Made by a program: the position numbers and the translations under genes | Shown here: positions 15,797-24,532 of the stretch, piece by piece | Layout of the letters: each line of letters begins with the position of its first letter | How positions within the stretch are numbered: the first letter of the stretch is position 1 | Source: Lactiplantibacillus dongliensis | Lineage (GTDB): Bacteria; Bacillota; Bacilli; Lactobacillales; Lactobacillaceae | DNA length: 64,000 nt | Assembly (NCBI RefSeq): GCF_005405105.1 | Contig: NZ_BJDK01000018.1 | Span: 1 to 64,000, forward strand | Direction of reading: 5' to 3' | Notes under the pieces: generated by a model | What the model was told of the DNA's origin: nothing | Databases searched by the model: none | The model's input: only the letters and a program-made list of their open reading frames with translations

Positions 15797-16426
15797 CTAT
15801 AAGACGTGCAATTGAGTGCCATCTAAGTTAGCACAGTTGGTATGTTGCGCTAACTCGTCAAATGGATCTAATTGACCATTAACGAGGTCAAATAAGGTCG
15901 CGTAATTAAAGTATTCTAGCAAAACGCCGTAATCGTAATGATCACAGTCAAAGACCACCGCGGAGGATGCCGCGGTAATGTTCATCTCAGAAGCTAGCCG
16001 TTGATCGGCATGAAAAGCCTGTTTGGCTAAGTCACTATTGCGGTCTTCCATAAACATATCTAAGTCAATCTGGCAGCGTTCAGCGACTGCCGTGACCAAC
16101 TCTTCAGAATAACGTTGGCCGGCTTTTAAAAGGGCATCTTGCATCGCAATTAAGAAATTACGACCCCGTTTTTTGCCTTGAAAAAGAGCGGCTTTGTAGT
16201 CCAAAATAATGCGATACAGCTGTTGTGACTGTTGGTTTTGAGCTTGCCAGTCAGTGGCTTTTAATCCCTGACGTTGCATCGCCTTTTGGATGACATTGAT
16301 ATTCAATAATGGTACGAATTGGAATTGAATTTGCTTATCCGAATCGTTGGCCAGGCGTAAGACATTTTGTTCATCGCGGACACATTGTTCTCCTAGCGGA
16401 TTTACAAATAAATACACTTCTAACAC
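15797..16426 (-). CDS. spxH: SpxH/YjbH-like ClpXP adaptor (DsbA-like fold)
   Basis: The 209-residue protein resembles the thioredoxin/DsbA-like YjbH family. The N terminus EVYLFVNPLGEQCVRDE aligns with the Bacillus segment holding the CxxC motif, but the first cysteine is replaced by Gly (GEQC). An insertion of helices follows, then a C-terminal thioredoxin-like part. YjbH delivers Spx to ClpXP. Its position four genes from spx, next to pepF and relQ as in Bacillus, supports the assignment. The GTG start follows GGAGG with good spacing. Other DsbA-family functions are possible. Confidence 0.8.
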   Translation of the reverse strand: MLEVYLFVNPLGEQCVRDEQNVLRLANDSDKQIQFQFVPLLNINVIQKAMQRQGLKATDWQAQNQQSQQLYRIILDYKAALFQGKKRGRNFLIAMQDALLKAGQRYSEELVTAVAERCQIDLDMFMEDRNSDLAKQAFHADQRLASEMNITAASSAVVFDCDHYDYGVLLEYFNYATLFDLVNGQLDPFDELAQHTNCANLDGTQLHVL

Positions 16427-16723
16427 GTCATAATTCCTCCACTTTCTCTTTTCGCGTCATAGTGCAGAATACCAAGGTTACTTAGTATTTGCAAGTTTTT
16501 AAATTCATCATTTATATAAGTTCGGACCGGTTAAGCGGTCACTTAAATTAAACCTTCGACTGTCATCATGCACCGATTTAGCCTATTCGTAAAGTAATTT
16601 GCTCTTGAAAGCGCTGTTGGTTAAGTTGTTAATGTGAATTGTTAAACCAGGAAGCGATTGCTTTTTATTCTGGGAAAATATGGTAAAATTTTAAAGGTAT
16701 GGATTTGAAACGGAGGTGCCCTG
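16427..16723. other. Divergent promoter region between spxH and relQ
   Basis: No gene seen. A likely extended -10 for relQ, TATGGTAAAAT, ends about 34 bp before its start. A near-cre sequence (TGAAAGCGCTGTTG) at about 16606 has two mismatches and is not claimed as a site. Confidence 0.5.
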
Positions 16724-17386
16724 ATGGAAGACTGGAACCATTTTTTATTACCTTATCAACAAGCTGTTGATGAATTAAAAGTTAAACTGCGGGGAATGCG
16801 GAAACAGTTTCGCGATTTGAACCAGCATGAACCGATTGAGTTTGTAACGGGGCGCGTGAAACCGGTCGATAGCATTAAAGAAAAGATGCTCCGGCGTAAA
16901 GTTCAAGCTGATCGTTTAGAACAAGATATGCAAGATATTGCTGGGCTGCGGATTATGTGTCAATTCGTCGAAGATATTTATCAAGTGGTCGACCTATTGC
17001 GGAAACGAACTGATATGACGATTCTAGAAGAACGGGACTATATCAGCAATGAAAAGCCATCTGGCTATCGGTCGTATCATATTGTGATTGAATATCCGGT
17101 CCAGATGGTTGGCGGAGAAAAGAAGATCTTAGCAGAGATTCAAGTCCGGACGCTAGCAATGAATTTTTGGGCTACGATTGAACATTCATTAAATTATAAA
17201 TATCAAGGGGACTTTCCAGAAAACCTCAGTCAACGGTTACAACGGGCGGCCGAAGCGGCTTTTAGTTTAGATAAAGAAATGTCTGAGATTCGTGAAGAAA
17301 TCCAAGAAGCGCAGAGCTTGTTTTCTTACGGTAAAGGTGCTCAAACCGATGATGATAGCGCAACGAAAGAAGACCAAGACTCATGA
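16724..17386 (+). CDS. relQ: Small alarmone synthetase RelQ (GTP pyrophosphokinase)
   Basis: Makes (p)ppGpp from ATP and GTP or GDP without a hydrolase domain. The 220-residue protein holds the RelA/SpoT synthetase core (about 30-170). It has DIAGLRIMC, the [16 protein letters not shown] loop and [17 protein letters not shown], all typical of YjbM/RelQ. Its tail is acidic. GGAGGTG precedes the ATG. The stop codon overlaps the NAD kinase start (ATGA), so relQ, nadK and the pseudouridine synthase gene form a tightly coupled operon, as in Bacillus yjbM-N-O. Confidence 0.94.
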   Translation: MEDWNHFLLPYQQAVDELKVKLRGMRKQFRDLNQHEPIEFVTGRVKPVDSIKEKMLRRKVQADRLEQDMQDIAGLRIMCQFVEDIYQVVDLLRKRTDMTILEERDYISNEKPSGYRSYHIVIEYPVQMVGGEKKILAEIQVRTLAMNFWATIEHSLNYKYQGDFPENLSQRLQRAAEAAFSLDKEMSEIREEIQEAQSLFSYGKGAQTDDDSATKEDQDS

Positions 17387-18192
17387 TGAAAGTAACGATT
17401 TATGCGAATTCTAATCCTAAATCAAAGAAAGTCGCCACTGAACTACATACAAAGTTAACCGCGGCTGGTTTTGAAATTGATGACTATGCACCAGACCTCG
17501 TCTTATCAGTCGGGGGCGATGGGACGTTGTTATCAGCGTTCCACCATTACAGTGATATGGTGGATCAAGTCCGCTTTGTCGGCGTGCATACGGGTCACTT
17601 AGGGTTTTATACCGATTGGCGCGATTATGAGATTGATCAGCTGATTGCGGGCTTGAAGGATGATAACGGACAAAGTGTGACTTATCCGCTGTTATCAGTT
17701 GAAATTACGTACGCAGATACCGGTGAGACGGATCACTACTTGGCGTTAAATGAATCGACGTTAAAGAAACTCGGCAGTACGATGGTCGCTGATGTGTATA
17801 TTCAAGATGAGTTATTCGAACGTTTCCGTGGCGATGGGCTATGTGTCTCAACGCCCACGGGATCAACGGCTTACAATAAATCCGTTGGTGGTGCCGTGAT
17901 TCATCCACGCTTGGACGCGTTACAAATGGCAGAAATTGCGTCGATTAATAACCGGGTGTTCCGAACGTTGGGGTCACCGGTAATTGTCGCGCCTTACGAA
18001 ACCATTACGATTAAGCCGCAGCAGCAGTCACATTTTATCTTTACAGCTGATCAGATGGACACCCAGCCACGACCGATTCAACAAATTCGTTATTCGATCG
18101 CTAATCGGCGGATCGCCTTTGCGCAGCATCGGCACAACCGGTTCTGGCAACGAGTTGAGACCTCCTTCATTGGTCTGGAAGAGGACCAATGA
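17383..18192 (+). CDS. nadK: NAD kinase
   Basis: Phosphorylates NAD to NADP. The 269-residue protein has the catalytic GGDGT motif ([13 protein letters not shown]), the NE-ST segment (LNESTLK) and the diacylglycerol-kinase-like [18 protein letters not shown] loop. The ATG at 17383 overlaps the relQ stop by ATGA; the next codon (17386) is also ATG and equally possible. The downstream gene overlaps by ATGA too. Confidence 0.95.
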   Translation: MMKVTIYANSNPKSKKVATELHTKLTAAGFEIDDYAPDLVLSVGGDGTLLSAFHHYSDMVDQVRFVGVHTGHLGFYTDWRDYEIDQLIAGLKDDNGQSVTYPLLSVEITYADTGETDHYLALNESTLKKLGSTMVADVYIQDELFERFRGDGLCVSTPTGSTAYNKSVGGAVIHPRLDALQMAEIASINNRVFRTLGSPVIVAPYETITIKPQQQSHFIFTADQMDTQPRPIQQIRYSIANRRIAFAQHRHNRFWQRVETSFIGLEEDQ

Positions 18193-19070
18193 GATTCACG
18201 TGGCGAAACACCGCAACAGTACCGATGAAAGTCAAGACGTTGTTGTCACAACACGGCGTGACCCGCAGTTTATTAAAAAAAGTGAAGTACCATGGTGGCG
18301 CCATCTTGGTCAATGATCAGCCCGTCTTAGCAATCCATGTTCTGACTGGCGGGGAAAAGGTGACGATGGTGACGCCGATCGAAATCGGTAATGACTTTTT
18401 GGGCGGCTCCGATTTACCATTGACTATTTTATACGAAGATCGTGATTATTTGATTGCAAATAAGCCGGCTGGCGTGGCTTCGGTACCGGCTCATCATTTG
18501 CCAGAAAACACCTTGGCTAATCGCGTCAAAGGGTATTATCAAGCGCAGGCTTATGAGAATCAGGTCGTTCACATTACGACTCGGCTGGATCGGGATACGA
18601 GTGGCATTGTATTATTTGCCAAGCACCACTTTGCTCATTCAATTATCGATGCCCAGCTCAAAACGCATGCGATGCGCAAGATGTATCTAGCAGTCGTCAG
18701 TGGCGTCTTACCAGCCGATCATGGTTGGTTGGATCAGCCAATTGGTCGCGCGCCCGGTTCATTTATCAAACGGACGATTACCCCAGATGGTCGACCATCC
18801 CTAACAGAATATTGGGTGGTTCGCCGGCTGGCCGATCGAACAGTGGTTAAAGTGCGGTTGCATACCGGCCGGACGCATCAGATTCGAGTGCACTTTGCGG
18901 CGGCGGGCTATCCGTTGATTGGGGATACCTTATATGGGGGGCCACGGAATCCTTGGATTAATCGTCAGGCCTTGCACTGCATGCAATTAAGTTTTTATGA
19001 TCCATTTTTGCAACGGGATTTAACAACTTTTGCGCCATTACCACAAGATATTGTTGATTTAATGCGTTAA
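18189..19070 (+). CDS. RluA/RluD-family pseudouridine synthase
   Basis: The 293-residue protein has an N-terminal S4-like region (about 15-70) and the catalytic signature [18 protein letters not shown], with the catalytic Asp in RLDRDTSG. The C-terminal [12 protein letters not shown] block completes the RluA-type core. It isomerises uridine in rRNA or tRNA; the exact target site cannot be read here. It overlaps nadK (ATGA) and corresponds to Bacillus yjbO. The start before the S4 region rests on overlap, not on a strong ribosome-binding site. Confidence 0.92.
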   Translation: MRFTWRNTATVPMKVKTLLSQHGVTRSLLKKVKYHGGAILVNDQPVLAIHVLTGGEKVTMVTPIEIGNDFLGGSDLPLTILYEDRDYLIANKPAGVASVPAHHLPENTLANRVKGYYQAQAYENQVVHITTRLDRDTSGIVLFAKHHFAHSIIDAQLKTHAMRKMYLAVVSGVLPADHGWLDQPIGRAPGSFIKRTITPDGRPSLTEYWVVRRLADRTVVKVRLHTGRTHQIRVHFAAAGYPLIGDTLYGGPRNPWINRQALHCMQLSFYDPFLQRDLTTFAPLPQDIVDLMR

Positions 19071-19078
19071 AACAACTG

Positions 19079-19128
19079 AAAAAGGCGCTGAAAACACGCG
19101 GATTAAACGTGTTTTCAGCGCCCTTTTT
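19079..19128. terminator. Strong bidirectional terminator
   Basis: Stem aaggcgctgaaaacacg / cgtgttttcagcgcc(ctt) flanked by A and T runs, between convergent genes. Confidence 0.9.
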
Positions 19129-19146
19129 GACTCATGCGGTCAAAAT

Positions 19147-19785
19147 TTAATAAGCGATAATTTTGGTGCCGTGGGCTTGAGGAACGTTCAGTGCTGTGGT
19201 AATTCGGGCCACGTTGTCTGCGGTAATGCCGCCACCAGGTAAGATTTGAATGCGACCAGCTGCCAATTTGATAGTTGCCTGTAGTTGTGGCAAGCAATCT
19301 GCAATTGGGGTGGTTAACGGACCGCCATGGGTTAAGATGCGTTCCACATCGTGGGCAACTAACCAGTCCATTGCATCCGCTGGTTGATCAGGAGCTAAGG
19401 CATCAAAAGCCATATGGAAAGTCACACTCATACCGCCAGCGGCACCAACGAGCAGGGCCATGGCTTCAGTATCCAGTTGGCCGTCCTTGGTTAAGGCTCC
19501 CAAGGCCACGCCGTCAACTCCTAATGCTTGGGCTTGTAATAAGTCAGCTTCCATAATTTTTAATTCGGTGTCGTTATAAACGAAGTTACCGCCACGTGGG
19601 CGAATCATGGTAATTAGTGTCACGCCATGTTCTTGGGTATACTTGGCGGCTTCTGCCATGACCCCACGGCTAACGGTCGTACCGCCAACGGCCAAGTTAT
19701 CATTTAACTCGATTCGTTGGGCCCCCGCAGCGATAGCGGCGGGGATATTCGTATAGTTTTCTAATGCGACTTCTTTTAAGACCAT
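19147..19785 (-). CDS. cutC: CutC family protein
   Basis: The 212-residue TIM-barrel protein has the family signatures RIELNDNLAVGGTTVS, MIRPRGGNFVYND and FHMAFDA, and ends PQAHGTKIIAY. CutC was linked to copper tolerance in E. coli, although a direct role in copper handling is disputed. It is the second gene after the lactonase gene, separated by 15 bp. An operon with a sugar-lactone enzyme gives no clear copper context. Confidence 0.9.
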   Translation of the reverse strand: MVLKEVALENYTNIPAAIAAGAQRIELNDNLAVGGTTVSRGVMAEAAKYTQEHGVTLITMIRPRGGNFVYNDTELKIMEADLLQAQALGVDGVALGALTKDGQLDTEAMALLVGAAGGMSVTFHMAFDALAPDQPADAMDWLVAHDVERILTHGGPLTTPIADCLPQLQATIKLAAGRIQILPGGGITADNVARITTALNVPQAHGTKIIAY

Positions 19786-19800
19786 TTAATTCGTCATCCT

Positions 19801-20829
19801 TTACTTTGAGAATAAGACGCAAACGCCTTCTGGGACGGTAACATCTTTTTGAAGTAGCGTCAATTGACCAGTTTTAAGGTCGCGCGCGTATAGCGTGGCG
19901 TTATCGGTGTTCTGGTTAACCGCAACGACGAACGCTTCCGTCGGGTCTAACGCGAAGTCCCGTGGAAAGTCACCTTCAGTGCTGATTTGTTGAATTAAGG
20001 TCAACTTGAAGTCGGCTTGGACTTGGAAGACGGCCAATGAGTTGTAACCGCGATTAGAAACGTAAAGGAACCGGCCGTCATGGCTCAACCGGATCGCGGC
20101 TGCCCCGTTATGAGCAGTGTAATCAGCTGGAATGGTCGTGACCACGGCTAATTGTTTGAAGTAACCAGTGGCTGGGTCATAAGCCAAGGTGGCCACGTTG
20201 CTGGATAATTCGCCAACTAAAAAGGCGTGGCGACCATCCGGTGCAAAGACCAGGTGCCGAGGACCAAAGCCAGGCGTCAGCTTCAACGTTGACTGGGCAC
20301 TGAGCTTACCGGCAGCACTAACGTTGTAGACGTAAACGGTGTCACTGCCTAAATCGATGGCGACTAACCGGTTATCTGGGGTTAAGTCTGTATAGTGGAT
20401 ATGCGACCCATCTTGTTCTGGCCGGGGGCCGTTGCCGGTATGCTTAATTTGATCAACTAGCGTGAGTTCACCATTAGTGGCGATGTGCATCACACTGGCA
20501 GTGCCCTTGTGATAATTGGCGCTGTAGACTAATTGGCGTGCTTCGTCGACGGCGACGTAAGCGGGTGGGGTCCCGGGCGCAATGACTTCATTCAACCGAG
20601 TAGCGGTTTGGTCGGTTAATTGCCAAGCGGCTACTCCACCTTCATCATCACTGGCTTTGACCACGCTATAAAGGCGATTCTTAGCGGATAAGGCAAGATA
20701 AGTTGGGTTAGCGGTTTTGGCGACCAACCCGGTCATGGTTAAGGCTTTTTCAGTCGTATCTAAAGTCCCGGCATAGATGCCTTGACTTGTTTTTTTAGTA
20801 TAAGTTCCAAATAAGAGCGGTTCTTGCAT
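19801..20829 (-). CDS. YbhE-type beta-propeller lactonase (6-phosphogluconolactonase-like)
   Basis: The 342-residue protein has the seven-bladed propeller pattern of the YbhE/Pgl family: LLFGTYTKKTSQGIY, FGPRHLVFAPDGRHAF, LSHDGRFLYVSNRGYNSLAVF and FPRDFALDPT. Enzymes of this family hydrolyse 6-phosphogluconolactone in the pentose phosphate pathway, but paralogues differ in substrate, so the reaction is inferred. AAGGAGG precedes the ATG. First gene of a two-gene unit with cutC. Confidence 0.88.
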   Translation of the reverse strand: MQEPLLFGTYTKKTSQGIYAGTLDTTEKALTMTGLVAKTANPTYLALSAKNRLYSVVKASDDEGGVAAWQLTDQTATRLNEVIAPGTPPAYVAVDEARQLVYSANYHKGTASVMHIATNGELTLVDQIKHTGNGPRPEQDGSHIHYTDLTPDNRLVAIDLGSDTVYVYNVSAAGKLSAQSTLKLTPGFGPRHLVFAPDGRHAFLVGELSSNVATLAYDPATGYFKQLAVVTTIPADYTAHNGAAAIRLSHDGRFLYVSNRGYNSLAVFQVQADFKLTLIQQISTEGDFPRDFALDPTEAFVVAVNQNTDNATLYARDLKTGQLTLLQKDVTVPEGVCVLFSK

Positions 20830-20993
20830 AAGACGCTCAACCTCCTTGAGTGACAGATGACTGATGTTTGAATCAGTCCCGAGGTTAATTATAGCATAAA
20901 CCGTCTAACTGAAAACGGTCCCAAAGTGGCGAAAGGCCGGGGCGCTATGCTACAATTAAGCCAACTTAAATTAAAGAATGGAGTTCTGTAAAC

Positions 20994-21353
20994 ATGGCAG
21001 TTAGTGCAACCGTACAATCTATTGGGGACCAAGCAATTTCTGAGCACGAACCCATTTTAATTTTTTTCGATGAAACGGCGACCGCAGCGATTCAAAATAT
21101 TGCGGTGATCCAAAAGTTTGATGGTAAGTCTGAACCAGTGACCATTACGGTGGGGAGTAGCATTAAGATTGATGACCAAGCCTATACCGTGGCATATGCG
21201 GGTGAACTAGTCAATGCTAACCTGAATTCGATTGGACATGCCACCTTATACTTTACTGCCGTGCCGAAAAAGCCGATGCAAAATGGTATTTATTTGGCGC
21301 CAGCGACCATGCCGCAACTTAAAGTTGGCAGCGTGATCACGTATCAAGCATAG
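20994..21353 (+). CDS. GutA-like PTS glucitol/sorbitol IIA protein lacking the active histidine
   Basis: The 119-residue protein matches the PTSIIA_gutA fold: TVQSIGDQAI at the N terminus, then LITF-like LIFF, and LNSIGHATLYF corresponding to ELGHVTLRF of E. coli SrlB. The phosphorylated histidine of SrlB (FIHCH) falls on VIQKF here, so Gln replaces His. No IIB or IIC gene is nearby. A regulatory or sensor role is possible; sugar phosphorylation looks unlikely. First gene of an apparent operon with the AI-2E-type exporter. Confidence 0.78.
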   Translation: MAVSATVQSIGDQAISEHEPILIFFDETATAAIQNIAVIQKFDGKSEPVTITVGSSIKIDDQAYTVAYAGELVNANLNSIGHATLYFTAVPKKPMQNGIYLAPATMPQLKVGSVITYQA

Positions 21354-21379
21354 GTTGTTAGTAACCGGGGGTGCATTTT

Positions 21380-22522
21380 TTGAAGACGAAACCAACCGTA
21401 GCTCGCTGGACGGGGCAACAAACGATTCGCATTTTGATTATTATTTTATTGGTGTTAGCCAACGCCTTTTTAGGTAAGCAAGTGACCTGGCTGCTAACAC
21501 CAGTGCAACAATTTTTTAGTATTGTGGGCTTGCCAATTATTCTAGCCGGGGTGTTATATTACTTGATGAATCCGCTAGTTGATTGGTTGGAAAGACGGTT
21601 CCATATTCGACGGACCTGGACGATTATTGGGTTATTTGTGCTGATCCTGGGCTTGATTGTTTGGGGTATTGTCGCCTTGATTCCGATTATTCGCACACAA
21701 ACTTTAGGCATTATCAATGACTGGCCGACTTATTGGCACAATGCCAGTAATGAGCTTAATCATTGGTTGAATGATCCAAAGTTATCGGTCTTTCGTGATC
21801 AATTGGATCAATGGAATACCGATGCGAGCAAGTTATTGAGCGGTAAGGTGACCAAGTACTTAACCGGAACGGTTTCTTCCATTACGAGTGTGGTCAGCAC
21901 GGTCACGACCGTGGTGATTGGCTTGATTACGATGCCGTTTATTCTGTTTTACTTATTAAAAGACGGCCATCAGTTGCCGAAATATCTGGCTAAGTTTATT
22001 CCTACCAAAGGCCGGACCAGCTTTTTGCAAGTCTTGACCGAGATTAATTCGCAAGTTAGTAACTATATTCGGGGACAATTGACGGTCGCGTTTTTTGTCG
22101 CAGTGATGTTTGCCATTGGGTATGGGATTATCGGCTTGAAGTTTGCGTTGACTTTAGGGATTGCAGCCGGTATTTTGAATCTAATTCCATATCTGGGGTC
22201 GTTTCTAGCAATGGTGCCGTCAGTGGTGATTGCGCTAGTGATTTCACCTTGGATGTTGATCAAAGTGTTAATTGTCTTTGTGATCGAACAGACCATTGAA
22301 GGTCGGGTCATTTCACCGTTAGTGTTAGGCAGTAGTCTAGCCATTCACCCGGTAACGATTTTGATCGTATTGTTGGTCAGCGGTAAGATTTTTGGACTGA
22401 TGGGTGTGATTTTCGGGATACCGGGGTATGCCATCTTGAAAGTCTTAGTGACCCATTTATTTGCTTGGTATCAAGCCCAATCTGGTTTGTATGAAGAAGA
22501 GGGAGCAGTTGACGATGGCTGA
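21380..22522 (+). CDS. AI-2E family (UPF0118) transporter
   Basis: The 380-residue protein has about seven to eight membrane segments in the AI-2E family layout, with a soluble loop around residues 100-150, the PFILFYLLKDG motif and the LGSSLAIHPVTIL and GIPGYAILK blocks near the C terminus. Members export autoinducer-2 (TqsA) or act as Na+/H+ antiporters, so the substrate is open. TTG 21380 is chosen because a GGGGG site fits it; GTG 21371 overlaps that site. The downstream gene overlaps by 8 bp. Confidence 0.87.
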   Translation: MKTKPTVARWTGQQTIRILIIILLVLANAFLGKQVTWLLTPVQQFFSIVGLPIILAGVLYYLMNPLVDWLERRFHIRRTWTIIGLFVLILGLIVWGIVALIPIIRTQTLGIINDWPTYWHNASNELNHWLNDPKLSVFRDQLDQWNTDASKLLSGKVTKYLTGTVSSITSVVSTVTTVVIGLITMPFILFYLLKDGHQLPKYLAKFIPTKGRTSFLQVLTEINSQVSNYIRGQLTVAFFVAVMFAIGYGIIGLKFALTLGIAAGILNLIPYLGSFLAMVPSVVIALVISPWMLIKVLIVFVIEQTIEGRVISPLVLGSSLAIHPVTILIVLLVSGKIFGLMGVIFGIPGYAILKVLVTHLFAWYQAQSGLYEEEGAVDDG

Positions 22523-22880
22523 AGAAAGTGACTTTATTCTACGGCAGATTCATTCTTTAGCGGAAGGCTTTGGTTATCTGTTGGCGCACGCCAAGGATAG
22601 CACCAACACGGAAATTGTCTTTCCGGGGACGGTCGGGCCAACGTTGCCCCATCAAGCGGAATTGCGCCAGCTGATTCACGATCAGCATTATCAGCAGGCA
22701 GCCACGCGGTTATTAAAGTTGCGGTATGCAATGACTGAAGACCAGTTCTTTCAGCTAGCCTTATGGGTTTACCAAACGCTTAATCATTATGATGAGGCTA
22801 CTTTGCAAGCTGGACATTATTCTAAGGCTAGTATTGTAGCTGGGTTAAAACAATTGGAACAATTTAAAAATGAACGTTAA
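22515..22880 (+). CDS. DUF6483-like hypothetical protein
   Basis: The 121-residue mostly helical protein (MAEESDFILRQIHSLAEGFG at the start) resembles small Firmicute proteins grouped as DUF6483; function unknown. Its ATG 22515 lies inside the end of the AI-2E-type gene, so translation is probably coupled. Longer in-frame starts (22461) read through the upstream gene without a ribosome-binding site. No catalytic motif is visible. Confidence 0.75.
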   Translation: MAEESDFILRQIHSLAEGFGYLLAHAKDSTNTEIVFPGTVGPTLPHQAELRQLIHDQHYQQAATRLLKLRYAMTEDQFFQLALWVYQTLNHYDEATLQAGHYSKASIVAGLKQLEQFKNER

Positions 22881-22884
22881 ATAA

Positions 22885-22926
22885 AATGAGCAGGGCCAGC
22901 AAAAATGCAGGCACTGCTCATTTTTA
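22885..22926. terminator. Bidirectional terminator
   Basis: Stem aaatgagcag / ctgctcattt with a mismatched inner part, T run on the plus side and A run on the other. Confidence 0.8.
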
Positions 22927-22943
22927 GTTGAATTTAAATTGAT

Positions 22944-23213
22944 TTACCAACTAGCTTTGCGCACCCCGGGAATTTGACCGGCATGGGCTAAGCGGCGGAA
23001 ATTTAATCGTGACATTCCGAATTTCCGTAGGTAGGCGTGTGGCCGGCCATCTAAATGGTCGCGCCGATGAATCCGAACGGGTGAGGCATTGCGTGGTAAG
23101 GTTGCTAGCCCGGCGTAATCACCGGCAGCTTTTAGTTCTGCGCGGTGGGCGGCATACTTGGCAACCGTTGCTTCGATCCGTTTTTCTTTCGCGATTTTTG
23201 ACTTTTTAGCCAT
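22944..23213 (-). CDS. rpsN: Ribosomal protein S14, zinc-independent type
   Basis: The 89-residue S14 starts [12 protein letters not shown] and contains [20 protein letters not shown] and the C-terminal [11 protein letters not shown]. It has no Cys-x2-Cys pairs, so this is the C-minus form. In many Firmicutes it is an alternative to the zinc-binding S14 used when zinc is scarce. ATG 23213 follows AAAGGAG; a GTG frame extension to 23258 has no support. Stand-alone gene. I see no certain Zur box upstream. Confidence 0.93.
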   Translation of the reverse strand: MAKKSKIAKEKRIEATVAKYAAHRAELKAAGDYAGLATLPRNASPVRIHRRDHLDGRPHAYLRKFGMSRLNFRRLAHAGQIPGVRKASW

Positions 23214-23425
23214 AATTTTTTGCTCCTTTGCAACTGTTTGGGTTTGCAATTCACCCACAAAAAATTTATCGCAACTTTCAATGTTTTTTAGAACGTTATT
23301 TAAGATAGCATAGTAAAATCAACATTGCGACTATTTAGTTTCAACCGGTGTCCGTAACATCAGCCTAATGATGTGGTTACATATGGTATGATGGGACTAA
23401 GATAAATTTGGAAAGTGTGAAAATA

Positions 23426-24283
23426 GTGAAGAAAATAGATCAAGGCAGCCAGTTTGTGCAACAACATTTAAACTTGTTTCGCTGCTTAGTTTGTGACGCA
23501 CCGTACAGTGCTGTCGAAGACCATACCCTCAAGTGTCCCAACGGGCATGAGTTAGATTTTTCTAAAAAAGGGACCTTGTATTTTTTGACGCACCAAGTTC
23601 AAAGTGAATATGACGCGGCGATGTTAGCAGCCCGGCGGCGGATTTTGCAAGCCGGCTTTTTCAAACCGATTGTGGCGGCGATTAATGCGCAATTGAGTGC
23701 CAAGCCCCAGCGAATCTTAGATATTGGGAGCGGCGAAGGCACGCCGTTAGCGGATTTATTAGACCTGCATGCTAATGCTAAAGATGTCGGGATTGGTTTT
23801 GATATTAGTAAAGCTGGGGTTAACTTAGCGACCCAATTAACCACGCCAGCTTATTATTGTGTGGCTGATTTGGCACAGTTGCCGTTTACGGATGCCGCAT
23901 TCACGGCGATTATGGATGTCTTTTCCCCATCCGCTTATCGTGAGTTTGAACGTGTCTTGGTGCCAGGGGGGCAGCTGTTAAAAGTGGTGCCCAATAGCGA
24001 CTATCTCATTGAATTGCGGCATTTATTGTTTAAGCCGACTGATCGTCAGTACCACTACGATAACCAGCGAGTGATTGACTTATTTAAGCAGCATTATCCG
24101 ACGGCAAAACAACAGGTTATCCATTATGAATTCGATCTCAGTTCAGTCGACTTCAATGATTTAATGGTGATGACACCGCTACATTGGGGCGCCGATGCGG
24201 CTAGTTTGGCGCAAGCGGTCCAAACTGGTCTACCTAAAATTACGGTGGCTGTCAGCTTGTTAACCATGACTAAGGAAAAGTAA
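23426..24283 (+). CDS. rlmA: 23S rRNA (guanine-N1)-methyltransferase, RlmA type
   Basis: The 285-residue SAM-dependent methyltransferase has an N-terminal zinc ribbon (FRCLVCDAPYSA with a second Cys/His pair in LKCPNGHELDF). The methyltransferase core has motif I ILDIGSGEGTPLADL, then FDISKAGVNLA and MDVFSPSAYREFERVL. This layout is that of RlmA, which methylates G745 or G748 in helix 35 of 23S rRNA. GTG 23426 is preferred, 10 nt after GGAAAG; GTG 23417 and TTG 23408 are alternatives. The RlmA-I versus RlmA-II specificity is not resolved. Confidence 0.85.
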   Translation: MKKIDQGSQFVQQHLNLFRCLVCDAPYSAVEDHTLKCPNGHELDFSKKGTLYFLTHQVQSEYDAAMLAARRRILQAGFFKPIVAAINAQLSAKPQRILDIGSGEGTPLADLLDLHANAKDVGIGFDISKAGVNLATQLTTPAYYCVADLAQLPFTDAAFTAIMDVFSPSAYREFERVLVPGGQLLKVVPNSDYLIELRHLLFKPTDRQYHYDNQRVIDLFKQHYPTAKQQVIHYEFDLSSVDFNDLMVMTPLHWGADAASLAQAVQTGLPKITVAVSLLTMTKEK

Positions 24284-24445
24284 GTCAAGGGTGCTTGCAT
24301 GATTGGTAAGCCGGTGTTAAGATTGCCATTGAGAAATCGTTTGGTAGCTAACATCGATCAACATCGTTGGTGACTACCGAGTTGAACTTCATTAACGTAG
24401 CGTTTCGCCGTGCCCACACCGAAATACTGCGTTTTTTTGCGGCTT

Positions 24446-24498
24446 AAAAAAGGTCTCAAGGCGCCTGGCTGATGTCAGGTGACCCTTGAGACCTTTAA
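24446..24498. terminator. Bidirectional terminator between rlmA and brnQ
   Basis: Stem aaaggtctcaagg / cccttgagaccttt with a small inner hairpin (cctggctgatgtcagg) and flanking A and T runs. Confidence 0.85.
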
Positions 24499-24532
24499 TT
24501 TTGATGAAAATGGCTGTTAAAGCGTGAAAAAG

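Noticed and set aside
16604-16617. Possible CcpA cre site before relQ
   Set aside because: TGAAAGCGCTGTTG departs from the consensus at two fixed positions and lies far from the -10.
24284-24445. Possible further copy of the dispersed element downstream of rlmA
   Set aside because: Some short matches (ggtagctaac, tggtgactacc) but no terminal repeats and no extended similarity.
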